Assembly: GCA_963820095.1 (NCBI GenBank)
Contig: CAWFZA010000021.1
Location: 243,173-307,172, forward strand
Direction of reading: 5' to 3'
From: Roseiarcus sp963820095
Lineage (GTDB): Bacteria; Pseudomonadota; Alphaproteobacteria; Rhizobiales; Beijerinckiaceae
Length of the DNA: 64,000 nt
In this document: one piece after another, positions 34,707-43,824 of the stretch
Numbering within the stretch: the first letter of the stretch is position 1
Layout: each line of letters begins with the position of its first letter
Notes under the pieces: model-generated
Seen by the model: only the letters and a program-made list of their open reading frames with translations
Database searches by the model: none
What the model was told of the DNA's origin: nothing
Program-made: the position numbers and the translations under genes

Positions 34707-35859
34707 ATGGCGGGCGACTTCTACGAGACCCTTCCCGTTCTCGACAATTTCGCTGATGCGGTGCGGGGCGAAAACTATCGTCCGCTGCCGGACGATTGGG
34801 TGGTCGGTTTCGCCGACGTGACCGGCTCGACCAAAGCCGTCGCCGATGGCCGCTACAAGGCCGTCAACATGGTCGGCGCCGGCGCGATCGCGGCCGTCGC
34901 CAACGCGCTGGATCGGCGGCCATTTCCTTTCGTCTTTGGCGGCGACGGGGCGAGCTTCGCCGTGTCATCGTCTGATGCGGCCCCCGCCGCCAAAGCGCTT
35001 CAGGCGATGGCGGCGTTCGCGCGTGAGGAGTTTCATTTCGATTTGCGCGTCGCGATGGCGCCGGTCGGCGAAATCCGGGCGGCGGGATACGACGTCAGGG
35101 TCGCGCGCTTCGCCGCGGCCCCGCCTTGTGTCTATGCGATGTTCGCCGGCGGCGGCCTGACCTGGTTCGACGCCGCGGCCAAGCGCGGCGCTTATGCTCT
35201 GCCGCCGGCGGGGCCGGGCGCCCGGCCGGATCTTTCCGGCCTCTCCTGCCGCTGGGGCGTGGCGCCGGCGAAGCACGGGCTGGTTCTCTCGCTGATCGTT
35301 GCTCCGCGCGGAAACGACGCGCGGTTTGCGCCGCTCATCAACGAGATCGTCAAATCGTCGCTCGCCGTCGCGTCGAGCGAGCGGCCGGTGACTTTGGTGA
35401 GCCTGCGGCCGGGGAGTCCAGGCGGTGCGATTGCGCTTGAAACACAGGTCAAGAAGGCCTCGGGGCTGTCGCAAGCGAAGGCGCGTATCTCGGCAATTCG
35501 CGGCTACTGCACCGCGATCTTCCTCCACACTTTCAAGCTCAAGGTGGGTCGGTTTGACGCCGCGGCCTACGCGAGCGAGCTTGTCGCCAACGCCGATTTT
35601 CGCAAGTTCGACGACGGCCTGCGCATGACGCTCGACTGCTCCCCCGAGTTCGCCGACGCGCTTGAGTTCTCGGCTTGCCGCCGCGGACGCGTTTGTCCAT
35701 TGGGGCGTCTTCCGGCAGGATGCGGCGCAGGTGACGTGCTTTGTTCCCTCGGCGACCCAAAGCGGCCACGTCCATTTCGTTGACGGCGCCGGCGGAGGCT
35801 ATACGATGGCGGCCAAAGCGATGAAGGCGCGCCGTGATGCGCCGGCGGCGGCGGCGTGA
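34707..35859 (+). CDS. DUF3095 family protein, frame broken by one base
   Basis: Family of unknown function. From ATG 34707 the sequence reads as DUF3095 to about residue 320 (LDCSPEFADALE). It then shifts frame at the TT of 35667-35668. One base removed there restores S-R-L-A-A-A-D-A through TCFVPSATQSGHVHFVDGAG to the stop at 35859, 383 residues. The N-terminal half has FADVTGST (Asp37) and VFGGDGASF (Asp80). Their spacing and context resemble the two metal-binding stretches of class III nucleotidyl cyclases (FTDxxGST ... GDxxMA). That comparison is mine. The gene follows thiD by 58 nt and precedes a DUF2380 gene. Confidence 0.85.
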
Positions 35860-35898
35860 GACCTTTGACCCTCCAAGGTCGTCAGGAGGAGGATGGCG

Positions 35899-36426
35899 AT
35901 GCGTAGGGCATTTCGTTCCATCGTCTCCGTCGCGGCTATGGGGCTTGCAGCCGCGCTTGGTGGGCTTGGGGCGCAAGCCGATGTGGCGCGGACCGAGCCC
36001 GTCCCGCTCGCGGTCCTCAATCTTGACTATGTCGACACGTCCGGCGAGCCAACGGATCAAACCGGGGCTCACCAACGGCGCGCGGCGGATTTCGTGAACG
36101 CGTTGCAGCGCGACCTTGCGGCGAGTGGTCAGTACCGGATTGTTCCGATGTCTTGCGGGGCTTCGCCGTGCGAGCCAACGATGAACCCGTTCGAGCTTCA
36201 GAAGGCGGCGCGCGCCGCGGGCGCAAAGCTTGTTCTACTCGGCGGCGTGCACAAAATGAGCTCCCTCATTCAGTGGGCCAAGATCCAGATCGTTGACGAG
36301 GAGCAGGGCCGGATCGTATTTGACCGCTTGGTGACCTTTCGAGGAGACACGGACGAGGCTTGGCAAAAGGCGGAATCCTTTATCGCGCGTGAGATCCTCC
36401 AGTCTGCAACGACGCTCGTCAAATAG
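35899..36426 (+). CDS. DUF2380-family exported protein
   Basis: Likely periplasmic protein of the DUF2380 family, function unknown. Signal peptide from MRRAFRSIVSVAAMGLAAAL with cleavage after GAQA. The mature part has PVPLAVLNLDYVDTSGE and a central segment ending AKLVLLGGVHKMSSLIQ, then IVDEEQGRIVFDRLVTFRGDT. I prefer ATG 35899 (AGGAGG 6 nt upstream) over ATG 35893, which would be too close to it. 175 residues. It lies 39 nt after the DUF3095 gene, so the two may be cotranscribed. Confidence 0.8.
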   Translation: MRRAFRSIVSVAAMGLAAALGGLGAQADVARTEPVPLAVLNLDYVDTSGEPTDQTGAHQRRAADFVNALQRDLAASGQYRIVPMSCGASPCEPTMNPFELQKAARAAGAKLVLLGGVHKMSSLIQWAKIQIVDEEQGRIVFDRLVTFRGDTDEAWQKAESFIAREILQSATTLVK

Positions 36427-36561
36427 GCAGCCGCACGGCTGATCGAGAGTGTGGAGAAGCGAGCCCGGCAATGACCGTCCGGCGAGGCCGGCTCTAGCAA
36501 CCCGTGGATAGCGCGGGCGGCGGCGCTGCGCCGACCCGGTTGATTTGCTAGGCTCGAGGCG

Positions 36562-39247
36562 ATGGACGCCTCCAGCAGCCCTAATTCCGAGACCGGCGCG
36601 CGCGTCACGCCGATGATGGCGCAGTATTTGGAGATCAAGGCCGTCAATCCCGGTTGCTTGTTGTTCTACCGGATGGGCGATTTCTACGAGCTGTTCTTCG
36701 ACGACGCGGAAATCGCGAGCCGGGCGCTCGGCATTGTCCTCACGAAGCGCGGCAAGCACGACGGCGAGGACATCCGCATGTGCGGGGTGCCCGTCGAGCG
36801 CGCCGACGACTACCTCAACCGGCTGATCGCTCTCGGCCACCGCGTCGCTGTGTGCGAGCAACTGGAAGACCCGGCCGCGGCGAAACAACGGGGACCGAAG
36901 TCGGTCGTCAAGCGCGATGTCGTTCGGCTGGTCACACCCGGAACGATCACCGAGGAACGGCTGCTGGAGCCCGGTCGCGCTCGTCTCCTTGTCGCCGTCC
37001 AGAAGGTGCGCTTGAGCGGACGCCAGTTGTACGGGCTCGCCGCGCTCGATCTGTCGACCGGCTCGATTGCACTCAGCGAGACCGACGAGATGAGCCTCGC
37101 CGCAGAAATCGCGCGCCTGGAGCCGAGCGAGGTCGTGGCGTCGCAAGCCGTCTATGACGAACCCTTGTTCTCGCAGATCGCCCGCGAGATGCGCGTTCCC
37201 GCTACGCCGCTCGCGCGTGACGGCGGCGACGGCTCGGCGGCTGAACGTCGCGTCTGCGAATTCTACGGGGTCGAAACCCTCGACGGCTTCGGCGCCTTCA
37301 CCCACGCCGAGATCGCCGCCGCGGCGCTCGCGCTCGCCTACATCAAGCGCACCCAGTTCGAAGCCCGGCCGGCGCTCGCGCCTCCGATCCGGCGGGCGCG
37401 CGGGACGAGCCTGGAAATCGATCCGGCGACCCGCGCCAACCTCGAGCTCACGCGAACCTTGAGCGGCGCGCGCGAGGGCTCGCTCCTGGCTACAATCGAC
37501 CTGACCGTTACTCCGCCAGGAGCACGCCTGCTCGCGGAACGGCTGGCGAGCCCGCTGACGGATCCGGAAGCGGTCGATAGACGGCTTGATTCGCTCGATT
37601 TCTTGGTCGAAGCAACGCCGATGCGCGACGCCCTGCGGCGAGCACTCGCACATGCGCCCGACTTTCTGCGGGCGCTCTCGCGCCTGAGCCTCGATCGCGG
37701 CGGTCCCCGCGACCTCGCCGCCATTCGCGACGGGCTTGCCGCGGCGACGACGCTGGCGAACATTCTCGAAACCGCCGAGGAATTGCCGCCCGAACTGCTC
37801 GGCGCCTACGCCCGGTTGCGCGCCGATTGCGCCGACCTTGCGCGGGATCTCGAAACCATGCTCGCGGACGAGTTGCCGCTTCTCAAGCGAGATGGCGGGT
37901 TTGTGCGTTCCGGCGCTTTGTCCGCGCTCGAAGAGGCGCGGAGCCTGCGCGACGAAAGCCGTCGCGTGATTGCCGAACTCCAGGGGTCCTACGCCAATGA
38001 GGCCGGCGTCAGGCAGCTCAAGATCAAGCACAACAATTTCCTCGGCTACTTCATCGAGACGCCACAGGCGGCGGGCGAGACATTGCTCAAGCCTCCACAC
38101 AACGCGACCTTCCTCCATCGCCAGACGATGGCCGGCGCGATGCGGTTCACGACGAACGCGCTGACCGATCTCGAGTCGCGCATCGCTTCAGCGGCTGACC
38201 GCGCGCTCGCGCTAGAACTCGAGGCGTTCGAGCGCCTGCGCCAGGCCTGCGTCGCGGAGGGCGAGCGTTTGCGCAGTTTCGGCGCCGCGCTCGCTGAAAT
38301 CGACGTCGCCGGCGCGCTGGCGGAACTTGCCGTCAAGCGCGTCTGGACGCGTCCGCTGGTCGATGCGTCGCTGAGTTTTCAGAATCGAGGGCGGACGCCA
38401 TCCGGTGGTCGAGGCGGCGCTGAGGGAGGCGGGCGAACCGTTCGTCGCCAACGACTGCGATCTTTCGGGGGAAGCGGAGGAGGGCGGGCGCATCGCCATC
38501 GTCACCGGCCCCAACATGGCGGGCAAGTCGACCTATCTCAGGCAGAACGCGCTGATCGCGCTCATCGCGCAAATGGGCGCGTATGTGCCCGCGGCGCGCG
38601 CCCATATCGGGATTGTCGACCGGCTGTTCTCGCGCGTCGGCGCGGCGGACGATCTCGCGCGCGGCCGCTCGACCTTCATGGTCGAAATGGTCGAGACCGC
38701 GGCCATCCTCAACCAGGCGACCCCGCGCTCGCTGGTGATCCTGGACGAGATCGGGCGCGGCACGGCCACTTTCGACGGGCTCTCGATCGCTTACGCCTGC
38801 GTCGAGCATTTGAGCGCTGTGAACCGCTCGCGGGCTTTGTTCGCCACCCATTTCCACGAATTGACCGCCCTCGCCGAGACGCTTCCCCGGCTCGTCAACC
38901 TCACCATGCGGGTCACCGAGTTCAAGGGAACGCTGGCCTTCCTGCATGAGGTCGTCCATGGCGCCGCCGACCGCTCCTATGGCATTCAGGTCGCCAAGCT
39001 TGCAGGCCTGCCATCCTCCGTCGTTAAGCGGGCGCGCCAAGTGCTCGCCAGCCTCGAAGCGTCCCGGTCGAGCGGCTCGCTCGACGCGCTGCCGCTGTTC
39101 TCCTACGAGCCGCACGAACAGCCTCCGGCGCCTCCGGCTGACGTGTTGCGCACGGCGCTCATGGCGCTCGATCCAGACGCGCTCACGCCCCGCGAAGCGC
39201 TCGAGGCCGTGTACAAGTTGAGGCGGCTGATCGAGGACAAGGCCTAA
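36562..39247 (+). CDS. mutS: DNA mismatch repair protein MutS, frame broken by one base
   Basis: Recognises mismatches and starts repair. The N-terminal mismatch-binding domain holds GCLLFYRMGDFYELFFDDAE with the Phe-x-Glu clamp. The ATPase domain has Walker A GPNMAGKST (about residue 650), ILDEIGRGT and ATHFHEL. The parts before and after 38383 are in different frames. Dropping one A from the AA at 38383-38384 gives Q-I-E-G-G-R-H-P-V-V-E, exactly as in the family. Length is 2686 nt (3x895 plus 1), restoring 894 residues. As written the cell would lack MutS ATPase; a sequencing error is more likely than a mutator. The stop overlaps lysE (TAATG). Confidence 0.94.
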
Positions 39248-39886
39248 TGACCGATCCCGAAAATCCTCCTCGCTTCGCTCGCCGCGGCCTATCTTTATGT
39301 CGTGACGCCCGGGCCGGCGTTCCTGGCTCTGTTCACGCTTGCCGCATCGTGCGGGCGAGCGTCCGGCGCCTGGTTCATCTGCGGTCATCTCGTTGGCGAC
39401 GTGACCTGGGGGGCGCTCGCGGTCGCGGCGATTGTCGGCGCGAACCGTATCGGTCCTACGCTATTCGAGCTGCTCGGCTTCGTTTGCGGGCTCTACCTCC
39501 TCTATCTCGGCGCGCGGGCCGTCATGACGAAGAAGGACGCGGCCCCACGCACGATCGGCGCCAAGCGGCCGCTTGCGACCGGCATGGCCTTCGGGCTCAC
39601 CAACCCCAAATCCTATCCGGTGGCGCTGGCGATGTTTTCGGCCATCGTCGCCCCCTATATCGGCGCGTTGAAACTGGCCGACGCGCCCCAGATGTTCGTC
39701 GCCGCATTCGTCGGCTTCCTCCTCGCGGATGCAACCCTGGTCTTTGCCGCAGGCTTGCCGGCCGCGAGGCGATTTTTCCTCACACACGGCGTCGCCGTGA
39801 CGCGGATCGTCGGCGTCATCTTCATCCTGTTCGGCGCGAAGTCGATCGCCGACGCGGCCGGCGGGGCGATGCGGCGCGCGGCCTGA
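39247..39886 (+). CDS. LysE/RhtB-family exporter, frame broken near the start
   Basis: Inner-membrane exporter, probably for an amino acid or related metabolite. ATG 39247 overlaps the mutS stop (TAATG). Five codons later an A-run (39260-39263) seems one base too long. With it shortened the protein reads M-T-D-P-E-I-L-L-A-S-L-A-A-A-Y-L-Y-V-V-T-P-G-P, the classic family start with the conserved TPGP. The rest (FLALFTLAASCGRASG, LLGFVCGLYLLYLGARAV, GLTNPKSYPVALAMFSAIV) gives about six membrane segments. 212 residues after correction. Without correction a GTG at 39302 gives a protein lacking the first membrane segment. Confidence 0.88.
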
Positions 39887-39935
39887 CGGGGCTTGGGCCC
39901 AATTTATCCGCGGACAAGCGCCATGGGGAAGCTGC

Positions 39936-41813
39936 GTGAGGGGAAAGAGCAGCGCTGTCTACCGTTTCCGCCGGGAAACGCGCTTCGCCAAGCCGCCAGC
40001 GGCGATTTGGCCCTTTGTCTCCGATACGGCCCGCCTTTGGGCGTTAAACGGCTACGCCCCCTTTCAGTTTGAGGAACGCGTCGACGGTGAAGGCCGTGTC
40101 CACCGCTTCGTGAGTGGCAAGCTCGGGTTTTTCTCGGCGCGATGGGAAGAGGATTTCGGCGAATGGCAGGAGAACCATCGCCTTTCCCAAGTGCGAAACT
40201 ATCAAAGCGGCCCAATGCGAAGGTGGGAGTGGGCTTGTGAGCTCATTGCCGAAGGCGAAGGCTCTCGGCTGATCTTCACCGGTATGGCCGAGCCCGCTGG
40301 CCTACTGGGATTTGTAGGCAAGCATGCAGGCGTGTTTGACGCTGAGTTCGGCAAGGCCGCCGCGGGCATCGAGCGGATCATTCGCGAAAGCGACGGTTCC
40401 GCGCTTGTCCCAGGCTGGAGCGACGAGGACTTGGTGGAGCCCAGCGCCCGCCAACGACTCGATGCGCTTGGCGCGGAACTCGCGCGCGACCCGGCGTCGC
40501 ATGGCCTTGGGCCAAACCTCATCGATTACCTGCGGCATGCGCCGATCGTCGATCTGCGCAGCGCTCGTCCGCTGACGCTGGCGACGCTGTGGTCTGCGCC
40601 ATCAGACCACGTGGTGGAGTTGATTCTGGCGGCGGCGCGGAAGGGCGTCGTGGCGATGGGATGGGAGCTGTTGTGCCCGCGCTGCCGGGGCGCGAAGTCA
40701 CGCGTGAGCCGACTTCAGGACCTGCCGAAAGGCGCTCATTGCTCGTCTTGCAACATCGACTACGAGCGCAATTTCAGCCGCAACGTCGAGCTGACCTTCC
40801 ATCCGGAGCCTTGGATTCGTCCGCCGCTGGATGGGGAGATGTGCATGCTGGGCCCCGGCTCCGCGCGACACATCAAGTTTCAAGGCGAGGTTGCAGCCCA
40901 GTCCGCCAAGACCTTTAACCTACCATTGGCGCCGGGCCCATACCGTTTTCGCACCGTCGAGGCTGGCGCTGAGGCTGATCGCGACATCGGCGCCGACGGA
41001 ATCATTCCGACCGTCGTGGCGCGCGGGGCCGACATTGTGCTCGAAGAGGCGAGCGGCAGCGATGAGCTTACGATTCGCAACGAGAGCGACAAGCCGCTCG
41101 TCTTCGTCGTCGAGGATCGAAATTGGGCTAAGGACGCGCTGACGGGGGAACGCGTGATCGCCATGGCCGCCTTCCGTCGGCTCGCCCCCGAGCAATTGCT
41201 GAGCGCCGGCGACAATGCCGAGATCGGCTGGATCGTCATCATGTTTACCGACCTCAAAGGATCGACCGAACTCTACGATGCGCTTGGCGACGCTCCCGCC
41301 TATAGCCTCGTTCGGGACCATTTTTCCTTCCTGTCAGACCGGGTGCTGCGCAATCATGGCTTTGTAGTCAAGACCGTGGGCGATGCGGTCATGGCCGCCT
41401 TCGCCCGTCCCGATCACGCCGTCCGTGCGGCGCTTGCGATCCAGGATGACGTCGCGAGCTTCAACTCGGCGCGAGGCGGAGACACGCGGGCGGCGCCCAT
41501 CATGCTCAAGCTCGGACTTCATGCCGGACCGTGCATCGCAGTGACGACGGGCGACGTGCTCGACTATTTCGGCGCCACTGTTAATATCGCGGCGCGCCTC
41601 GAACATCAGTGTCATGGAGGCGAAGTGATCGTGTCGGAGGTGGTAGCAAGGGACGCGGAAACGGCGGCGGCGCTCATGAATCGGACGCAGATCGAAGAAA
41701 CGGCGATGTTGCGCGGCGTGAGCGCGCCGGTTCGGTTTGTTCGGATCATGGGCCAAGCGCCTCCCATGGGCCAAGCGCCTCCATCCTCGATGCGGGAGAC
41801 GGGCCGGGGCTGA
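39936..41813 (+). CDS. Class III adenylate/guanylate cyclase with DUF5939 and zinc-ribbon region
   Basis: Predicted cytoplasmic nucleotidyl cyclase. Residues about 1-150 look like a START/SRPBCC-type ligand fold (FRRETRFAKPPAAIWPFVSD, WEEDFGEWQENHRLSQVRNY). About 180-420 is the DUF5939 region with a CPRC...CSSC zinc ribbon (residues about 247-272). The C-terminal cyclase domain (about 430-600) has the metal Asp in FTDLKGST and in VGDAVMA, and the NIAARLEHQCHGGEV segment. Start GTG 39936. The last residues contain a tandem MGQAPP duplication from an 18-bp repeat. Intact, 625 residues; the ligand sensed is unknown. It follows lysE by 49 nt. Confidence 0.85.
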   Translation: MRGKSSAVYRFRRETRFAKPPAAIWPFVSDTARLWALNGYAPFQFEERVDGEGRVHRFVSGKLGFFSARWEEDFGEWQENHRLSQVRNYQSGPMRRWEWACELIAEGEGSRLIFTGMAEPAGLLGFVGKHAGVFDAEFGKAAAGIERIIRESDGSALVPGWSDEDLVEPSARQRLDALGAELARDPASHGLGPNLIDYLRHAPIVDLRSARPLTLATLWSAPSDHVVELILAAARKGVVAMGWELLCPRCRGAKSRVSRLQDLPKGAHCSSCNIDYERNFSRNVELTFHPEPWIRPPLDGEMCMLGPGSARHIKFQGEVAAQSAKTFNLPLAPGPYRFRTVEAGAEADRDIGADGIIPTVVARGADIVLEEASGSDELTIRNESDKPLVFVVEDRNWAKDALTGERVIAMAAFRRLAPEQLLSAGDNAEIGWIVIMFTDLKGSTELYDALGDAPAYSLVRDHFSFLSDRVLRNHGFVVKTVGDAVMAAFARPDHAVRAALAIQDDVASFNSARGGDTRAAPIMLKLGLHAGPCIAVTTGDVLDYFGATVNIAARLEHQCHGGEVIVSEVVARDAETAAALMNRTQIEETAMLRGVSAPVRFVRIMGQAPPMGQAPPSSMRETGRG

Positions 41814-42072
41814 CGGTGCGCCAAAGGTCGACCATCAGCTAGCGCCCGCAACAGGTCAATTTCCGGGCTCGGAAGCTCCGGGAGACCATCGCCCAGCCGA
41901 TCGACCTGCGAAGTCCGCATCGTCGATCGCGGGAGACGGCTCCGGACGCTTCCGGAATCCGCAAAGAAATTGATCCCCAAATAATTTGTCAAAAATCCGA
42001 TGCCGGGAGGAAACTAAAGGCGCTCCACCTCGTATAAACTGAGTATCCCCCACCTTGCCCGGAGGTTGCGCC

Positions 42073-42561
42073 ATGTCTGGTTCCCGCATTCTCGATTGCG
42101 TCCGCTTAGTCGCTCTGTCGGCGCTTGCGCTCTGCATTGCCGCTTCAAGTCAAGGCGCGCTCGCCGGGTCGGGCCCGAGCTTCCGCGCCGTTCACGTCGA
42201 CGTTGAGCCGCTGCGCGCCAACGCCGGCGACCCGACCGCGACATGGGTCGCGCAGGATCTTTCTCAGGAGCTCGCGCAGGCCCTGTCAGGCCGCATGGCG
42301 CGCGAGGGCGCGCCGCTCACCGTCAGGATCGACTATCTCACCTTGGGGCCGCAAACCGGCGAAATGTTGCACGCCGGCGCCTCCATCGACAATATCTGGG
42401 GCGTTGCAGTGATCAATGGGCAGGAGACACCCATCCGGGCCACCAGCAGCTATTACAGCAATCCAGTCGATCAGACGATGATCGAGCGCTCAAATCGCGA
42501 CCGGGTGGCGCAACTCACGCAAGCGCTGGCGTACTGGATTGGTCACGGCGCGTTCTTTTGA
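42073..42561 (+). CDS. Hypothetical secreted protein
   Basis: Unrecognised. ATG 42073 has GGAGG 7 nt upstream. A signal peptide (MSGSRILDCVRLVALSALAL, cleavage near ALA-GS) is followed by about 130 residues. These include VDVEPLRANAGDPTATWVAQ, a likely amphipathic helix LSQELAQALSGRMA, and IDYLTLGPQTGEM. The pattern (short beta-rich protein with a helix near the start and an outer-membrane/periplasm signal) resembles small DUF-type periplasmic proteins. No neighbour gives a clear function. The 260 nt before it hold no other gene that I can see. Confidence 0.7.
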   Translation: MSGSRILDCVRLVALSALALCIAASSQGALAGSGPSFRAVHVDVEPLRANAGDPTATWVAQDLSQELAQALSGRMAREGAPLTVRIDYLTLGPQTGEMLHAGASIDNIWGVAVINGQETPIRATSSYYSNPVDQTMIERSNRDRVAQLTQALAYWIGHGAFF

Positions 42562-42735
42562 GAGCAGGCCCGGCGGTCTTGAGTTCGAGATCGCGGGTCA
42601 AGCCGAGGCTCGCTGCCGCGACCTGCGGCGGATCGGCTATTTAGCGCGGCGAGAAAATTAGAGAGCAAGGAGCGGAGTTCGGCCGCGTAGGGATCGGCGT
42701 AGACGGGAGACAAGACAAGCCCCGGAGTGATCCCT

Positions 42736-43824
42736 ATGTTTAGCCCGATGACCGAAACGCGCCAGACCGACGCTTCACACGCGTTCGCTCGCGACGAAGA
42801 GCGCTGGCAGGCGGTCAAGCGCCGCGACGCCGCGTTCGACGGCAAGTTCGTGTTCGCCGTCAGCACCACCGGCGTCTTTTGCCGCCCAAGTTGCACGTCC
42901 CGGCCCGCAAAACGGGAGAACGTCTCGTTCTTTCCAACCGTGACCGAGGCGGAAAAGGCGGGTTATCGCGCCTGCAAGCGCTGCCGGCCCGAGAGGCTCG
43001 GCGCGCCCGATCCGCAAGTCGAGGCAGTCAAGCGCGCGTGCGCGCGGATCGATGAGGCCGAGGAGGCGCCCAAGCTCGCCGCCCTCGCCGCGAGCGCGGG
43101 CCTGAGCCCCTATCACTTCCACCGCGTCTTCAAGGCGATCACGGGCGTGACCCCGAAAGCCTATGCGGCCGAGACGCGGGCGCGTCGCGCCGCGGACAAG
43201 CTGCGCACGGCCGGGACGGTTACGGAAGCGATCTACGACGCCGGGTTCAACTCCTCGAGCCGATTCTACGAGAGCACCGCGGCGCGCCTCGGCATGACCC
43301 CAGGCGCGCTCCGACGCGGCGGGGCGGGCGCTTCTATCCGCTTCGCGGTCGGTCAGGCCTCGCTTGGGGCGGTGCTGGTCGCGGCCACCGACAAGGGCGT
43401 GTGCGCGATTTTGCTCGGCGACGATCCCGAGACGCTTGTGCGCGACTTGCAGGACCGCTTTCCGCGCGCCGAGCTTAAGGGCGGCGACGTGGATTTCGAG
43501 CGCATGGTCGCTGAGGTCGTCGGGCTCGTCGAGGCGCCGGGTCAACGCCTCGACCTTCCTCTCGACATCCGCGGCACGGCGTTCCAGCAAAAGGTATGGG
43601 CGGCTTTGCGCGCCATCCCTGCCGGCAAGACGGCCAGCTATACGGAGATTGCTCGGGCGATCGGGCAGCCGAAAGCGGTGCGCGCGGTGGCGCAGGCCTG
43701 CGCCGCCAACGCCCTTGCAATCGCCATTCCCTGTCATCGCGTGGTGCGGGCGGACGGCGACCTTTCCGGCTATCGCTGGGGCGTCGAGCGCAAGCGCAAG
43801 CTCATCGACCGCGAGGCGGCGTGA
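42736..43824 (+). CDS. ada: Bifunctional Ada: methyl-sensor activator and O6-methylguanine-DNA methyltransferase
   Basis: Adaptive-response regulator and repair enzyme. ATG 42736 has GGAG 8 nt upstream. The N-terminal zinc domain has Cys49, Cys53, Cys80 and Cys83 (FCRPSC ... CKRC); the first accepts the phosphotriester methyl group. An AraC helix-turn-helix (about 100-180, ASAGLSPYHFHRVFKAITG) follows. The C-terminal methyltransferase has the IPCHRVV active site (about residue 333). Length 362, intact. Its TGA overlaps the ATG of the oxygenase (TGATG), so the two repair genes are coupled. Confidence 0.96.
   Translation: MFSPMTETRQTDASHAFARDEERWQAVKRRDAAFDGKFVFAVSTTGVFCRPSCTSRPAKRENVSFFPTVTEAEKAGYRACKRCRPERLGAPDPQVEAVKRACARIDEAEEAPKLAALAASAGLSPYHFHRVFKAITGVTPKAYAAETRARRAADKLRTAGTVTEAIYDAGFNSSSRFYESTAARLGMTPGALRRGGAGASIRFAVGQASLGAVLVAATDKGVCAILLGDDPETLVRDLQDRFPRAELKGGDVDFERMVAEVVGLVEAPGQRLDLPLDIRGTAFQQKVWAALRAIPAGKTASYTEIARAIGQPKAVRAVAQACAANALAIAIPCHRVVRADGDLSGYRWGVERKRKLIDREAA

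Noticed and set aside
36235..38118. Minus-strand frame of 627 codons opposite mutS
   Set aside because: Shadow frame; MutS motifs are on the plus strand.
39247..39939. 230-codon frame starting at the same ATG as lysE
   Set aside because: After the first five codons it is out of frame with the LysE sequence; it results from an extra base in the A-run at 39260-39263.
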